From an uncultured Lachnospiraceae bacterium (GTDB taxonomy: Bacteria > Bacillota > Clostridia > Lachnospirales > Lachnospiraceae): a stretch of DNA of 64,000 bases. The first letter of the stretch is position 1; each line of letters begins with the position of its first letter. Of this stretch, positions 43,116-51,654 are shown piece by piece. The DNA lies in assembly GCA_910578645.1 (NCBI GenBank), contig CAJTQI010000002.1, forward strand, positions 186,001 to 250,000, written 5' to 3'. Position numbers and translations under genes: made by a program. The notes beneath the pieces were generated by a model. That model saw nothing but the letters and a program-made list of their open reading frames with translations, was not told where the DNA came from and made no database searches.

Positions 43116-44129
43116 TCACACAAGAAAAGGCTCGCAGGTGGTTCCACCGGATGCATAGGTGACGGGAAGGCAGACGAGTGGCGGCTTTGCAAGCATACTC
43201 TCACGCAGAAGAAGGTCAACGCACATTTCCGCCATCTCCGGTATGGGCTGTACAATGGTAGAGCAGTGGTAAACCGTATTGCCAAAGGCCCGTATGCCGT
43301 CAAAGCCGATTAACTGTACATCTTCAGGAACCCTCTGCTGCAGCCGGCCCAACATGTCCCGCGTCAGGCAGGCAAGACGGTCTGTCACGCAGAAGATACC
43401 GTCAAAGTCCAATCTGCCCTCTGATAGATGCTCTGACAGAAATTGTTCAAACTCTTCGAAGGAATCTCCGTCATTTAGTATTTTCATCTCATAGGAAAGG
43501 CCGCGGGAAAGACAGCCGTTCTCGAAACCGGCTTTGCGTTTGTTCGGCTCATTGGCAAGGGAGGAGCCGCTTCGCAAAAAAGCTACATGTCTACAGCCAA
43601 GGTCGGCCAGTTTCTCGGCGGCAAGCTGCCCGCCGGCGAAATTATCGCAAGCAACGCAGGGAATCCCAGGCCCCATGGAGCGGTCGATGGCGACGAAGGG
43701 CGTATTCTCTTCCACAACAAGAGAAGGGTTATAAGTAAGGCCGATAATGCCGTCCACTTTATTGTTCTGTGCCATCAGGATGTATTCCTGTTCCTGCCTG
43801 GGGTCAAAATCAGTGGAGCATAATAACATTTTGTACCGCCTTTTCATGAGCGCGGTATTTATATAGTAGGTGAGGGATGCAAAAAAAGGGTCTATCGTGT
43901 TGGGAATTAAGAGAGCCACCGTGTAAGTCTTATTGGCTTTAAGCCCCTGGGCGTAACTGTTGACCTGGTAGTTTAGTTTTTGTATCGCGTTTTCTACGCG
44001 GATTCTGTAGGAATCACCCACAGGCAGGCCGTTGACTACTTTGGATACCGTACCGAGGGCGACGCCCGCTTCTCTTGCAACATCTTTCATTGTAGGAGCG
44101 GAAATTACTTTTTTCATACGAATAACCAT
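43116..44129 (-). CDS. LacI-family regulator of the fructan/sucrose locus
   Basis: This 337-residue repressor has an N-terminal helix-turn-helix (APTMKDVAREAGVALGTVSKVVNG), the hinge YQVNSYAQGLKANKTYTVALLIP, and an effector domain with VACDNFAGGQLAAEKLA and the DFDGIFCVTDRLA block. It is divergent from the importer operon starting at 44630. Two TGAAACGTT half-palindromes at 44410 and 44564 lie between them and fit a LacI operator. The start could be 44129 or the in-frame ATG at 44117; neither has an ideal ribosome site. A promoter on the minus strand is clear at 44362-44390, leaving a leader of about 230 bases with palindromes. Confidence 0.9.
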   Translation of the reverse strand: MVIRMKKVISAPTMKDVAREAGVALGTVSKVVNGLPVGDSYRIRVENAIQKLNYQVNSYAQGLKANKTYTVALLIPNTIDPFFASLTYYINTALMKRRYKMLLCSTDFDPRQEQEYILMAQNNKVDGIIGLTYNPSLVVEENTPFVAIDRSMGPGIPCVACDNFAGGQLAAEKLADLGCRHVAFLRSGSSLANEPNKRKAGFENGCLSRGLSYEMKILNDGDSFEEFEQFLSEHLSEGRLDFDGIFCVTDRLACLTRDMLGRLQQRVPEDVQLIGFDGIRAFGNTVYHCSTIVQPIPEMAEMCVDLLLRESMLAKPPLVCLPVTYASGGTTCEPFLV

Positions 44130-44142
44130 GCCTTTCTATTCG

Positions 44143-44239
44143 CGTGTGAAAAATATTTTCACACGATTCTTCATGCATATCGCAAACTTACTTGCGATAC
44201 TACTTAAATAAAAAATTGAAAAATCTCTGATTTTTCAAT
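44143..44239. repeat. Three palindromes in the LacI gene leader
   Basis: CGTGTGAAAA at 44143-44152 pairs with TTTTCACACG at 44156-44165. TATCGCAA at 44178-44185 pairs with TTGCGATA at 44192-44199. ATTGAAAAATC at 44215-44225 pairs with GATTTTTCAAT at 44229-44239. The first resembles the hairpin of the repeats at 911 and 42228; the third matches the one at 42087. Confidence 0.7.
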
Positions 44240-44361
44240 CTAACCTCCTATATTCTCTTTAATCTCTGTGCAAATTATTTTCTTGTCTGTTCCATCCTGC
44301 ATTGCGGGGGATGAAATATTATTGAAAGATTATCATGTTTTGTACCAAGCTTCACACATTT

Positions 44362-44390
44362 ATTATAATGTCAAAAATCAAGAGTGTAAA
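44362..44390 (-). promoter_or_regulatory. Promoter of the LacI regulator gene
   Basis: Read on the minus strand, TTTACA at 44390-44385 and a perfect TATAAT at 44367-44362 are separated by 17 bases. Confidence 0.65.
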
Positions 44391-44409
44391 GAATAAAAAA
44401 AGATAGTTA

Positions 44410-44421
44410 TGAAACGTTACA
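44410..44421. promoter_or_regulatory. LacI-type operator, upstream site
   Basis: TGAAACGTTACA is a near-perfect palindrome around a central CG, as in LacI/CcpA-type operators without the usual spacer bases. It lies 20 bases upstream of the minus-strand -35. The same half-site recurs at 44564-44574 in inverse order. Confidence 0.5.
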
Positions 44422-44519
44422 TGAAAATCATATGTAAATATATAACAAAAACGCACAATATTTTTCGTAAAAAAAATAACAGAAATCATTATTTTTAACG
44501 GTGAAATATATAATAAACA

Positions 44520-44549
44520 TTGACTGTCAAGAGAAAATGGTGATAAGAT
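44520..44549 (+). promoter_or_regulatory. Promoter of the importer/GH32 operon
   Basis: TTGACT at 44520-44525 and TAAGAT at 44544-44549 are separated by 18 bases. The second LacI-type site begins 15 bases after the -10. Confidence 0.55.
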
Positions 44550-44563
44550 GGCTTTGTTAACAA

Positions 44564-44574
44564 ATAACGTTTCA
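44564..44574. promoter_or_regulatory. LacI-type operator, downstream site
   Basis: ATAACGTTTCA is the complement of TGAAACGTTAT and matches 9-10 bases of the site at 44410. It sits at the expected transcription start, so binding of the divergent LacI protein would block the importer operon. Confidence 0.5.
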
Positions 44575-44629
44575 CAAATTTGGCCAATACATAGACGGAA
44601 TGCGTGAGGAAAAGAAGGGAGATAGGATT

Positions 44630-45574
44630 ATGAGTAGGAGTAAGACGGCCGCCGTCGGCCCGGTATTACAGTATAGGGGCAAATCGTTAAAGAGGAGAGT
44701 GGCTGACAATTGGCAGCTATATCTGATGCTTTTGGTTCCGGTAATATTGACAATAATTTATAAGTACATACCCATGTATGGCATCCAGATTGCATTCAGG
44801 GATTACAAGGCCAGCAAAGGATTTACAGGAAGCGAATGGATTGGCCTGGAATGGTTTAGGCGCTTTTTCAGTGCGCCGACTTTCGGGCGTATGATTAAGA
44901 ATACGCTACTGCTTAGCTTTTACAGTCTGCTGTGGGGATTTCCGATTCCTATTATCCTGGCTTTGATGATGAACCAACTACGGTTTCACCGCTTTAAGAG
45001 AATGACTCAGACGGTGCTTTATGCGCCACATTTTATTTCCACGATGGTTATCTGTGGTATGATTCGTATCTTTTTGAGTCCTTCGGGCGGTTTAATTAAC
45101 CTGATTGCAGGAACTTCCATAGACTTCCTGACGGAGTCGTCGGCATTCAGGACAATCTACATTGCCTCCGGAATCTGGCAGGATGCAGGTTGGGGTATCA
45201 TTGTTTACATGGCTACACTGTCCACTATAGATACTTCTTTGTACGAGGCGGCGAAAGTGGACGGAGCGTCTTTGTTCCAGAGAATTATCCATATCGATAT
45301 ACCGGAACTGACTTCAATTATGGTGTTGAATCTGATTATGAGCGTAGGTGGACTGATGAATGTGGGTTTCGAGAAAGTATGGCTCTTGCAGACTGATTTG
45401 AACAAGGCTGCAAGCGATGTCATTGCAGTCTATGTTTATCAGCAGGGTATCGAAAACGCCAAGTACAGTTATTCCACGGCGGTGGGGCTGTTTAATACGG
45501 TAATCAATATTATACTTTTGATTGCGGTGAACAAGATAGCCGGTAAAATATCGGAAGACATGAGTTTTATATAG
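44630..45574 (+). CDS. Sugar ABC transporter permease, LplB type
   Basis: The 314-residue inner-membrane permease has six helices and the binding-protein-dependent loop EAAKVDGASLFQRIIHIDIPELTSIM near residue 205-230, where the ATPase docks. The early NWQLYLMLLVPVILTIIYKYIPMYGIQIAFRDYKASKG block is typical of LplB-like oligosaccharide permeases. The ATG at 44630 follows GGGAGATAGG; the in-frame ATG at 44600 lacks a site. The second permease follows by 10 bases and the binding protein after it. No ATPase gene is in the operon, so a shared MsmX-type ATPase is probable. Confidence 0.92.
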   Translation: MSRSKTAAVGPVLQYRGKSLKRRVADNWQLYLMLLVPVILTIIYKYIPMYGIQIAFRDYKASKGFTGSEWIGLEWFRRFFSAPTFGRMIKNTLLLSFYSLLWGFPIPIILALMMNQLRFHRFKRMTQTVLYAPHFISTMVICGMIRIFLSPSGGLINLIAGTSIDFLTESSAFRTIYIASGIWQDAGWGIIVYMATLSTIDTSLYEAAKVDGASLFQRIIHIDIPELTSIMVLNLIMSVGGLMNVGFEKVWLLQTDLNKAASDVIAVYVYQQGIENAKYSYSTAVGLFNTVINIILLIAVNKIAGKISEDMSFI

Positions 45575-45584
45575 GAGGTGGAGT

Positions 45585-46493
45585 ATGAGAGCGAATACGA
45601 AATCAGGAAAGTTGACGGGACTTTCCGAACGAAGCAGCGACGTTGTTCTTGTGTTAATTTGCGTTGTCATCCTGTTTATTGTTGCCTACCCATTGTATTA
45701 TATACTGATTGCATCCGTGTCAGACCCATATGACGTATATGCGGGAAAAACCTTCTTTTTACCGAGTCAGTTTACATTGGATGGCTATAAATCGGTGTTT
45801 GCCGACCCGAATATTTTGACAGGCCTTATCAATAGCTTTAAATACACCATCATTGGTACGGTCTTTTCTGTTGTTGTGCTTTATCTGTCAGCTTACCCTT
45901 TGAGCGTGAAGGAGTTGCCGGGCAGGAAATTTATCAGTATTTTCTTTATTATAACGATGTATTTCGGCGGTGGTATGGTGCCCACTTATTTGGTGGTCAA
46001 GAATACCGGTTTGATTAATAGTATGTGGGCGCTCTTTTTACCGGGCGGCGTGGCTGTCGGCAATATGATTATTGTGAGGAATTTCTTCGAGAACAGCATA
46101 CCGAATGCGATGATTGAGGCCGCTAACATAGACGGCGCATCCAAGTGGACGACGTTTCTAAGGATTGTAGTGCCTTTAAGCCGTTCTATAATGGCTGTTA
46201 TGGTGGTATTTAGCATGGTTGCCTACTGGAACGACTGGTTTACGGCGATGATTTATCTGCCTTCTCCGGACATGGCGCCTCTTCCGTTGGTGTTGAGAAA
46301 TATACTGATTAAGAGTTCTGCCAGCGCTAGCCAGGCAAGCACAATATCAGGCGGTTTTGCGGAGCTGAATAAAATGACGGAGATGATTAAGTTTTCATCC
46401 ATTATCATAGCGGCTTTGCCAATGTTAATTATTTATCCCTTTGTACAGAAGTATTTTGAAAAAGGATTTATGGCCGGTGCGGTGAAAGGCTGA
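45585..46493 (+). CDS. Sugar ABC transporter permease, LplC/YtcP type
   Basis: The 302-residue permease has six helices, and the ATPase-docking loop EAANIDGASKWTTFLRIVVPLSRSIM is near residue 185-210. YFGGGMVPTYLVVKNTGLINSMWALFLPGG and the end KYFEKGFMAGAVKG are characteristic of the YtcP/LplC group. A strong AGGAGGTGGAGT precedes the start. It pairs with the permease upstream and the lipoprotein downstream. The cargo is inferred to be a fructose-containing oligosaccharide from the GH32 gene at the end of the operon. Confidence 0.93.
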   Translation: MRANTKSGKLTGLSERSSDVVLVLICVVILFIVAYPLYYILIASVSDPYDVYAGKTFFLPSQFTLDGYKSVFADPNILTGLINSFKYTIIGTVFSVVVLYLSAYPLSVKELPGRKFISIFFIITMYFGGGMVPTYLVVKNTGLINSMWALFLPGGVAVGNMIIVRNFFENSIPNAMIEAANIDGASKWTTFLRIVVPLSRSIMAVMVVFSMVAYWNDWFTAMIYLPSPDMAPLPLVLRNILIKSSASASQASTISGGFAELNKMTEMIKFSSIIIAALPMLIIYPFVQKYFEKGFMAGAVKG

Positions 46494-46510
46494 CCGCAGA
46501 AAGGAATGGT

Positions 46511-48196
46511 ATGATGAGAAAATGTAAAGTTTGTTCAGGAAGAAAAAAGATTGTTTTCTGTACGCTTACTGCCGTCTTTGCTTTGTCTGCGGCGGCCTGC
46601 GGGAATAAAGATTACGGACATCATGAAAAGGGCGTTGCGAACCCGGATACTTCCCAGACACAGTTTGCCATTATGGGCTCCCAGAGCGCGCTGAGCCCAG
46701 GATATGATGACAACGAGGTTTTGAATAAGCTACGGGAGGATGCGGGAATCGATATTGACTGGACTACCATGAGTGAATCTTTGGCCGAGAAGGTCAATAT
46801 CCGTATTGCGGGGGAAGAACTTCCTGATGCCTTTATGGGGGTAGGATTTAGTAATTATGATATTTCCCGCTATGGGGACGATGGGACGTTTATCGACTTG
46901 ACCCCGTACCTGACGGAAGAATATATGCCTAATTTAAGTAAAATCCTGGAAGAGAACCCTGATATCCGAAGCGCCATCACGATGGATGACGGATATATCT
47001 ATGGTCTTCCGGCAGGGGAACGCATGGGGACGGCAGGTATCGGCACCCCGGAGGATTACAGCATCTATTCCATCCCACAGTTTGCCATGATTAATAAAGC
47101 GTGGCTTGACGACCTGGGCCTGGAAGTGCCGTCCACTCTAGAGGAGCTGCATGTGGCCTTGAAAGCGTTTAAGGACAATGATATGAGTGCGAAGTACTAT
47201 GGGAATGCGTCGGGAAGCACGATTCCTATGAGTACAGGGTTTGACCAGTGGTGTTGGGGCCAGAATATCTTCTACGCAGGTTTCGGCTTTACCAACTGGC
47301 CCAATGATGTTTGTAACGACCTGGTGCTTGGCAGTGACGGCAAAGTAAAATTTATGTGTGTGACAGACCAGTATCGGGATGCCATCACTTATTTTCATGA
47401 TTGGTATAAAGAAGGGCTGATGGATATAGAGATGTTTAGTCAGACCGATACACAGCTGATATCCAAATGTTCCCAAGGTTATGTGGGAGTTTCGACATGG
47501 TGGTATATTGAGGAACTGATGGGCGATTACGCTAAGGATTATGTATTTTTGCCGATTCTTGACGGGCCTGACGGTACCCACAATGTGACAATCCGCACCG
47601 GCGGCGGAATCAACAGCGGGCAGCTCAATATTACGAAGGCGTGTAAAAGCCCTGCAAATTTGCTGAAATTTTTCGACATGTGGTATGTGCCGGAGAATGT
47701 GATGCAGCTTCAGTACGGTCCGATTGGAACATATTTTACAACACAGAATGAAGACGGCGTCTGGCTGAGTATTTCCGATGAGGAAAGCCGCGAAAAATAT
47801 GGAAAGAGCTCCGGTGAGTTGAAAGGGGAATATGAGGTGGCAGGCCCGAAACTTATTTTAAGTGATTACTATAGGACTACTTTCAGGATGGAAGAGCGTG
47901 CCATTGAGCGTCTCACGGACTTGTATGATTTCTGGATGTCTTATGTAGATGATACCACTACCTATCCGGTGGATTGTGTATTTACCGGAAGGGAACTTGA
48001 TGACATTGACTGGTATAAGGCAAATTTTGAGAGCGCAGTGTCTGAGCAGGAAGGTCTGTGGTTAAAAAATGGCGGGCCAACCGATGAAGAATGGGACGCA
48101 TATGTGAAACATCTGAGGGATAAGTGCGGTATGGATAAACTTCTTACGGTGTATCAGAATGCATATAATCGCTATGCAGGAATTGAGAAAAATTGA
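46511..48196 (+). CDS. Extracellular solute-binding lipoprotein, LplA type
   Basis: The 561-residue protein has a lipoprotein signal peptide: basic start MMRKCKVCSGRKKIVF, hydrophobic core, and lipobox LSAAAC with Cys near residue 29. The mature part is a long cluster-type binding protein with ELPDAFMGVGFSNYDISRYG and later NVMQLQYGPIGTYFT blocks typical of the LplA group. It captures an oligosaccharide outside the membrane for the two permeases upstream. The start may be the first or second ATG (46511 or 46514). It is followed by the GH32 gene in the same direction. Confidence 0.9.
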   Translation: MMRKCKVCSGRKKIVFCTLTAVFALSAAACGNKDYGHHEKGVANPDTSQTQFAIMGSQSALSPGYDDNEVLNKLREDAGIDIDWTTMSESLAEKVNIRIAGEELPDAFMGVGFSNYDISRYGDDGTFIDLTPYLTEEYMPNLSKILEENPDIRSAITMDDGYIYGLPAGERMGTAGIGTPEDYSIYSIPQFAMINKAWLDDLGLEVPSTLEELHVALKAFKDNDMSAKYYGNASGSTIPMSTGFDQWCWGQNIFYAGFGFTNWPNDVCNDLVLGSDGKVKFMCVTDQYRDAITYFHDWYKEGLMDIEMFSQTDTQLISKCSQGYVGVSTWWYIEELMGDYAKDYVFLPILDGPDGTHNVTIRTGGGINSGQLNITKACKSPANLLKFFDMWYVPENVMQLQYGPIGTYFTTQNEDGVWLSISDEESREKYGKSSGELKGEYEVAGPKLILSDYYRTTFRMEERAIERLTDLYDFWMSYVDDTTTYPVDCVFTGRELDDIDWYKANFESAVSEQEGLWLKNGGPTDEEWDAYVKHLRDKCGMDKLLTVYQNAYNRYAGIEKN

Positions 48197-48341
48197 AAAA
48201 CCGGCATAGAAAATGTGGTATTCGTCTTGTTTTTGCGTTATGATATTGGGTAATGAAAAGAGTTGGTATGACGGCCGGGAGGTCAGAATGTCAGCAGGAC
48301 TATTGAGCAACAAAATGATTATAGAAGAAATGAGGTGTCTT

Positions 48342-49826
48342 ATGTTAAGCCAGTCTTTGCGTGATGCAAGAAAATATGAAGAGACGATGGAGAAGAAAAT
48401 CGGACGAGAGGACAGGCCGGACTTTCATCTGGCTACCCGCGTTGGGTGGATGAATGACCCCAATGGGTTCTCCTATTACAAAGGAGAATACCATATGTTT
48501 TACCAATACCATCCTTATGATTCCCACTGGGGACCGATGCACTGGGGACATGCGGTGAGCAAGGATTTGCTGCACTGGCGCTATCTTCCGGCGGCTCTTG
48601 CGCCGGATACGGAGTATGACAGGGACGGCTGTTTTTCGGGCAGCGCGGTGGTTCTGCCTGACGGAAGACATCTGCTCATCTATACGGGAGTGGCCAAGGA
48701 GGCGCAGCCGGACGGAAATATGCGGGAGGTGCAGACGCAGTGTATCGCGGTAGGGGATGGGACGGATTATGAGAAGTATGCGGGAAATCCGGTTCTTACC
48801 AGGAAAGATTTACCCGAGGGCGGGAGTAAATTTGACTTCCGGGACCCTAAGATGTGGCGTAAGCCTGACGGTACATACAGGTGCGTAGTCGGAAACTGTA
48901 CACAGGAAGGGGATGGACGGATTCTTCTCTATAGCAGCCCGGACGGTATGCAGTGGAAGTACGAGAAAATACTGGCGGCTAATCATAACCGTTTCGGACG
49001 GATGTGGGAATGTCCTGATTTCTTTATGCTGGACGGTAAAGGCGTATTGATTACAAGTCCGCAGGATATGTTTCCCCAGGGATTTGAATACCATAACGGT
49101 AACGGTACGCTCTGCCTGATTGGCTCTTATGATGAAGGGACGGATACCTTCACGGAGGAACAGAACCAGGCTGTTGATTACGGAATTGATTTCTATGCGC
49201 CTCAGACGGTTCTTACGCCGGACGGGAGAAGAATCATGATTGGATGGATGCAGAACTGGGATACCTGTAACCTGCATACGCCGGCAGAGCCCTGGCTTGG
49301 ACAGATGACCCTTCCCAGGGAGCTTTCCATACAAAAGGGCCGTCTGTACCAGAAACCGGTACGGGAATTGGATGATATGCATGGGGAAGAAGTGCGGCAT
49401 GAAAATGTGACTTTTACGGATGAAATCAGGCTCGCGGGCGTAGAGGGGCGTAAGGTGGATATGGAACTGTCTATCCGTCCCGGCGATGCTGAGAATATGT
49501 ACCGGAAATTTGCGGTCAGGTTTGCACAGGATGACACCTATCACACCTCAATCAGCTTCAGGCCCTATGAGTCGATTGTCAAAGTGGACAGGAAGTTCTC
49601 CGGCTCAAGAAGAGCGATTATCCACCAACGCAGGTGCCTCGTAAACAGTGAAGGCGGTACGCTTAAGATGCGCATAATCCTGGATAAGTTCAGTGTGGAA
49701 GTATTCGTGAACGACGGTGAACATGTACTCACCGCTACCATGTACACGGACCTTGCGGCGGACGGAATTTCTTTCTATGCGGACGGAAGCGTAACTATGG
49801 ATATCGTAAAATATGAATTGAAATAA
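48342..49826 (+). CDS. GH32 beta-fructofuranosidase (sucrase/levanase type)
   Basis: The 494-residue enzyme hydrolyses beta-fructosides such as sucrose, raffinose-derived sucrose or fructooligosaccharides. The five-bladed propeller has the nucleophile Asp39 in WMNDPNG, the stabiliser in FRDPK near 168, and the acid/base Glu in WECPDF near 223. A beta-sandwich follows and ends in SVTMDIVKYELK. No signal peptide is seen, so it acts inside the cell on imported sugar. ATG 48342 follows GAGGTG; ATG 48288, behind GGGAGG, would add 18 residues and is a real alternative. The family normally begins close to the first choice. It closes the importer operon. Confidence 0.9.
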   Translation: MLSQSLRDARKYEETMEKKIGREDRPDFHLATRVGWMNDPNGFSYYKGEYHMFYQYHPYDSHWGPMHWGHAVSKDLLHWRYLPAALAPDTEYDRDGCFSGSAVVLPDGRHLLIYTGVAKEAQPDGNMREVQTQCIAVGDGTDYEKYAGNPVLTRKDLPEGGSKFDFRDPKMWRKPDGTYRCVVGNCTQEGDGRILLYSSPDGMQWKYEKILAANHNRFGRMWECPDFFMLDGKGVLITSPQDMFPQGFEYHNGNGTLCLIGSYDEGTDTFTEEQNQAVDYGIDFYAPQTVLTPDGRRIMIGWMQNWDTCNLHTPAEPWLGQMTLPRELSIQKGRLYQKPVRELDDMHGEEVRHENVTFTDEIRLAGVEGRKVDMELSIRPGDAENMYRKFAVRFAQDDTYHTSISFRPYESIVKVDRKFSGSRRAIIHQRRCLVNSEGGTLKMRIILDKFSVEVFVNDGEHVLTATMYTDLAADGISFYADGSVTMDIVKYELK

Positions 49827-49837
49827 AGAAAGAAGAA

Positions 49838-49871
49838 TACCCCGCAGAAAGTTGCGGGGTACTCGTTTTTT
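49838..49871 (+). terminator. Terminator after GH32
   Basis: TACCCCGCA at 49838-49846 and TGCGGGGTA at 49853-49861 form a perfect 9-bp stem with a 6-base loop, followed by a T run. Confidence 0.9.
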
Positions 49872-49875
49872 ACGG

Positions 49876-49946
49876 TATAGGAAATTCCTCCGCTTATCCG
49901 AGTTTGCCGGAGGCAAATCTCGCAAACGAGCGAAGCTCGTTTTTTT
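49876..49946. repeat. 70-bp dispersed terminator-like repeat, copy R3
   Basis: This is the third copy of the TATAGGAAATTCCTCCGC element. Its T run reaches the stop codon of the convergent GH4 gene (49945-49947). The other copies are at 11873 and 22384. Confidence 0.8.
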
Positions 49947-51426
49947 ATTTCACATTTTCTTTTGCAGCAGCAGAGGCCATCGCCCTGTACTTTTCTTTCT
50001 CCGCCGCCATTTCCTCCACGGTCTTCGTCTTTAAGGTAAATCCTTTGACCGGACGGTAAGGCACGGTCTTGTTTTCCAGCCGTTTCTTGGCACTTTCGAT
50101 TACTTCCGTATACTGAGGCAGCCATTGTTCGCCTGCCACAAGCATCTCGTCTACCATCTGCTTGATTTCGTCAGGCGTACATACGGCGCCTGTCAAGGGG
50201 TCCATCATGGCGGCTTGGCGTAACAGGCTCAAGTCTGCATGGACTGCGGCTTCCACGGCAAGTTTCTGTACCCATACGCTCTGGGAGCAGATGGCTGCGC
50301 AACCTAAAGGCAAGTCGCCTACTTTGGGAACGGATATGCCGTTATAGTCCACATAGCAGGGAACTTCCACGACGCACTCGTCGGGGAGGTTCGTGATGGC
50401 GCCTTCGTTCATGATATTAAAGCACCCTCTGTACACCCGCCCTGTCTCCAAACCTTCGATAATATAACTGCCATGTTCGCTGGAGCGGGTTTCCGGAGAG
50501 TATTTCTTTGCAGGCTCCTTGAGCCAGTTGGGGAAGTCCGTCTCGAACCAGTTGCGGCTTTCCTTGCAGACACGCAAGTATCCGGCAGTCTCGCCCTGAA
50601 TCCAGTTGCTGTAATTAATCCACTTTTCCATATCCTCGGGGCGTTTCCTGTACCACATCAGGTATTCGGAAAGATGGCCGTTGGATTCGGTGGAATAGTA
50701 GCCGAAGTTTTCCATCACATCCAGACGGATGTTTTCGTCCTTGGCAAACTCTGCCTCTTTCATAAACTCATAAAGCTCGCCCGTGCGCTCTACGCCGTCT
50801 GTCTTGACGCTGATATACCAAGTCTGGTGGTTTAATCCGGCGCAGATTATATCAACATCCTTCTTATCCTTGCCGAGGGCTTTTGCTATCTGCTCATGTC
50901 CGTGCTGTACGCCGTGACATAGTCCGTATGTTTTCACTTTGCCATATTTATTACATGCCCAGGTCAGCATTGCATTGGGGTTGGAGTAGTTGAGCAGGAT
51001 GCAGCCAGGTGCCGCCACTTCCCTGATATCTTTACAGAAGGAAAGCAAAGCGGGAATACCGCGCTGCCCGTACATGATGCCGCCGATGCAGAGGGTATCA
51101 CCCACGCACTGGTCAACGCCGTATTTTAACGGAATTTCGACATCTGTTGCAAAAGCCTCCAACATGCCGATTCTGACACAGTTGATAACGTATTTGGCGT
51201 CTTTAAACGCTTCCCTGCGGTCCAGGGTTGCATGGATTTTGATATTCAAGCCGTTCTCGTCGATATCTCTCTGGCATAGCTGCGTCACCATGCGCAGGTT
51301 GTCGGGATTGATATCCGTAAATGCTACCTCGATATCGTGAAATTCCGGCACGGACAGAAGGTCCGTAAGCAGGCCTCTTGTGAAACCGATGCTTCCTGCA
51401 CCGATAAACGCTACTTTAAATGACAT
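49945..51426 (-). CDS. GH4 family glycosidase (alpha-galactosidase/alpha-glucosidase group)
   Basis: The 493-residue NAD- and metal-dependent glycosidase cleaves by an oxidation-elimination route. The N-terminal dinucleotide fold has VAFIGAGSIGFTRGLLTDLL. The metal-site motif is GLCHGVQ, and the NYSNPNAMLTW and NHQTW blocks are typical of the MelA/AglA/LplD part of GH4 rather than the phospho-glycosidase part. The CHGV motif does not decide the sugar: alpha-galactosides, alpha-glucosides or a galacturonide are open. AAGGAGG precedes the start. It is divergent from the AraC gene at 51655. Near GH36 and GH32 genes, an alpha-galactoside is plausible. Confidence 0.88.
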   Translation of the reverse strand: MSFKVAFIGAGSIGFTRGLLTDLLSVPEFHDIEVAFTDINPDNLRMVTQLCQRDIDENGLNIKIHATLDRREAFKDAKYVINCVRIGMLEAFATDVEIPLKYGVDQCVGDTLCIGGIMYGQRGIPALLSFCKDIREVAAPGCILLNYSNPNAMLTWACNKYGKVKTYGLCHGVQHGHEQIAKALGKDKKDVDIICAGLNHQTWYISVKTDGVERTGELYEFMKEAEFAKDENIRLDVMENFGYYSTESNGHLSEYLMWYRKRPEDMEKWINYSNWIQGETAGYLRVCKESRNWFETDFPNWLKEPAKKYSPETRSSEHGSYIIEGLETGRVYRGCFNIMNEGAITNLPDECVVEVPCYVDYNGISVPKVGDLPLGCAAICSQSVWVQKLAVEAAVHADLSLLRQAAMMDPLTGAVCTPDEIKQMVDEMLVAGEQWLPQYTEVIESAKKRLENKTVPYRPVKGFTLKTKTVEEMAAEKEKYRAMASAAAKENVK

Positions 51427-51654
51427 AAAATTGTCCTCCTTATGTAAAATTTTGATTGTTTATCTTTCACCTGCTTTGTGGTATGCTCAGATAGCTATGG
51501 GCCGCATAAGCAGGTTATGATTCTAATCATAGATAAGGTGTAGGGATTTTGCAATGGTAACTATTTGATTAAAAGGGTAAATTTTTGATGTGTAAGTGGC
51601 GCCTTCTTACACCTTGATTGGTATGAAAAAGAAAGCTTGGAAGGAGAAGTGAAG

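Noticed and set aside
11873..49946. CRISPR-like repeats
   Set aside because: R1, R2 and R3 are single copies tens of kilobases apart, with no spacers and no cas genes.
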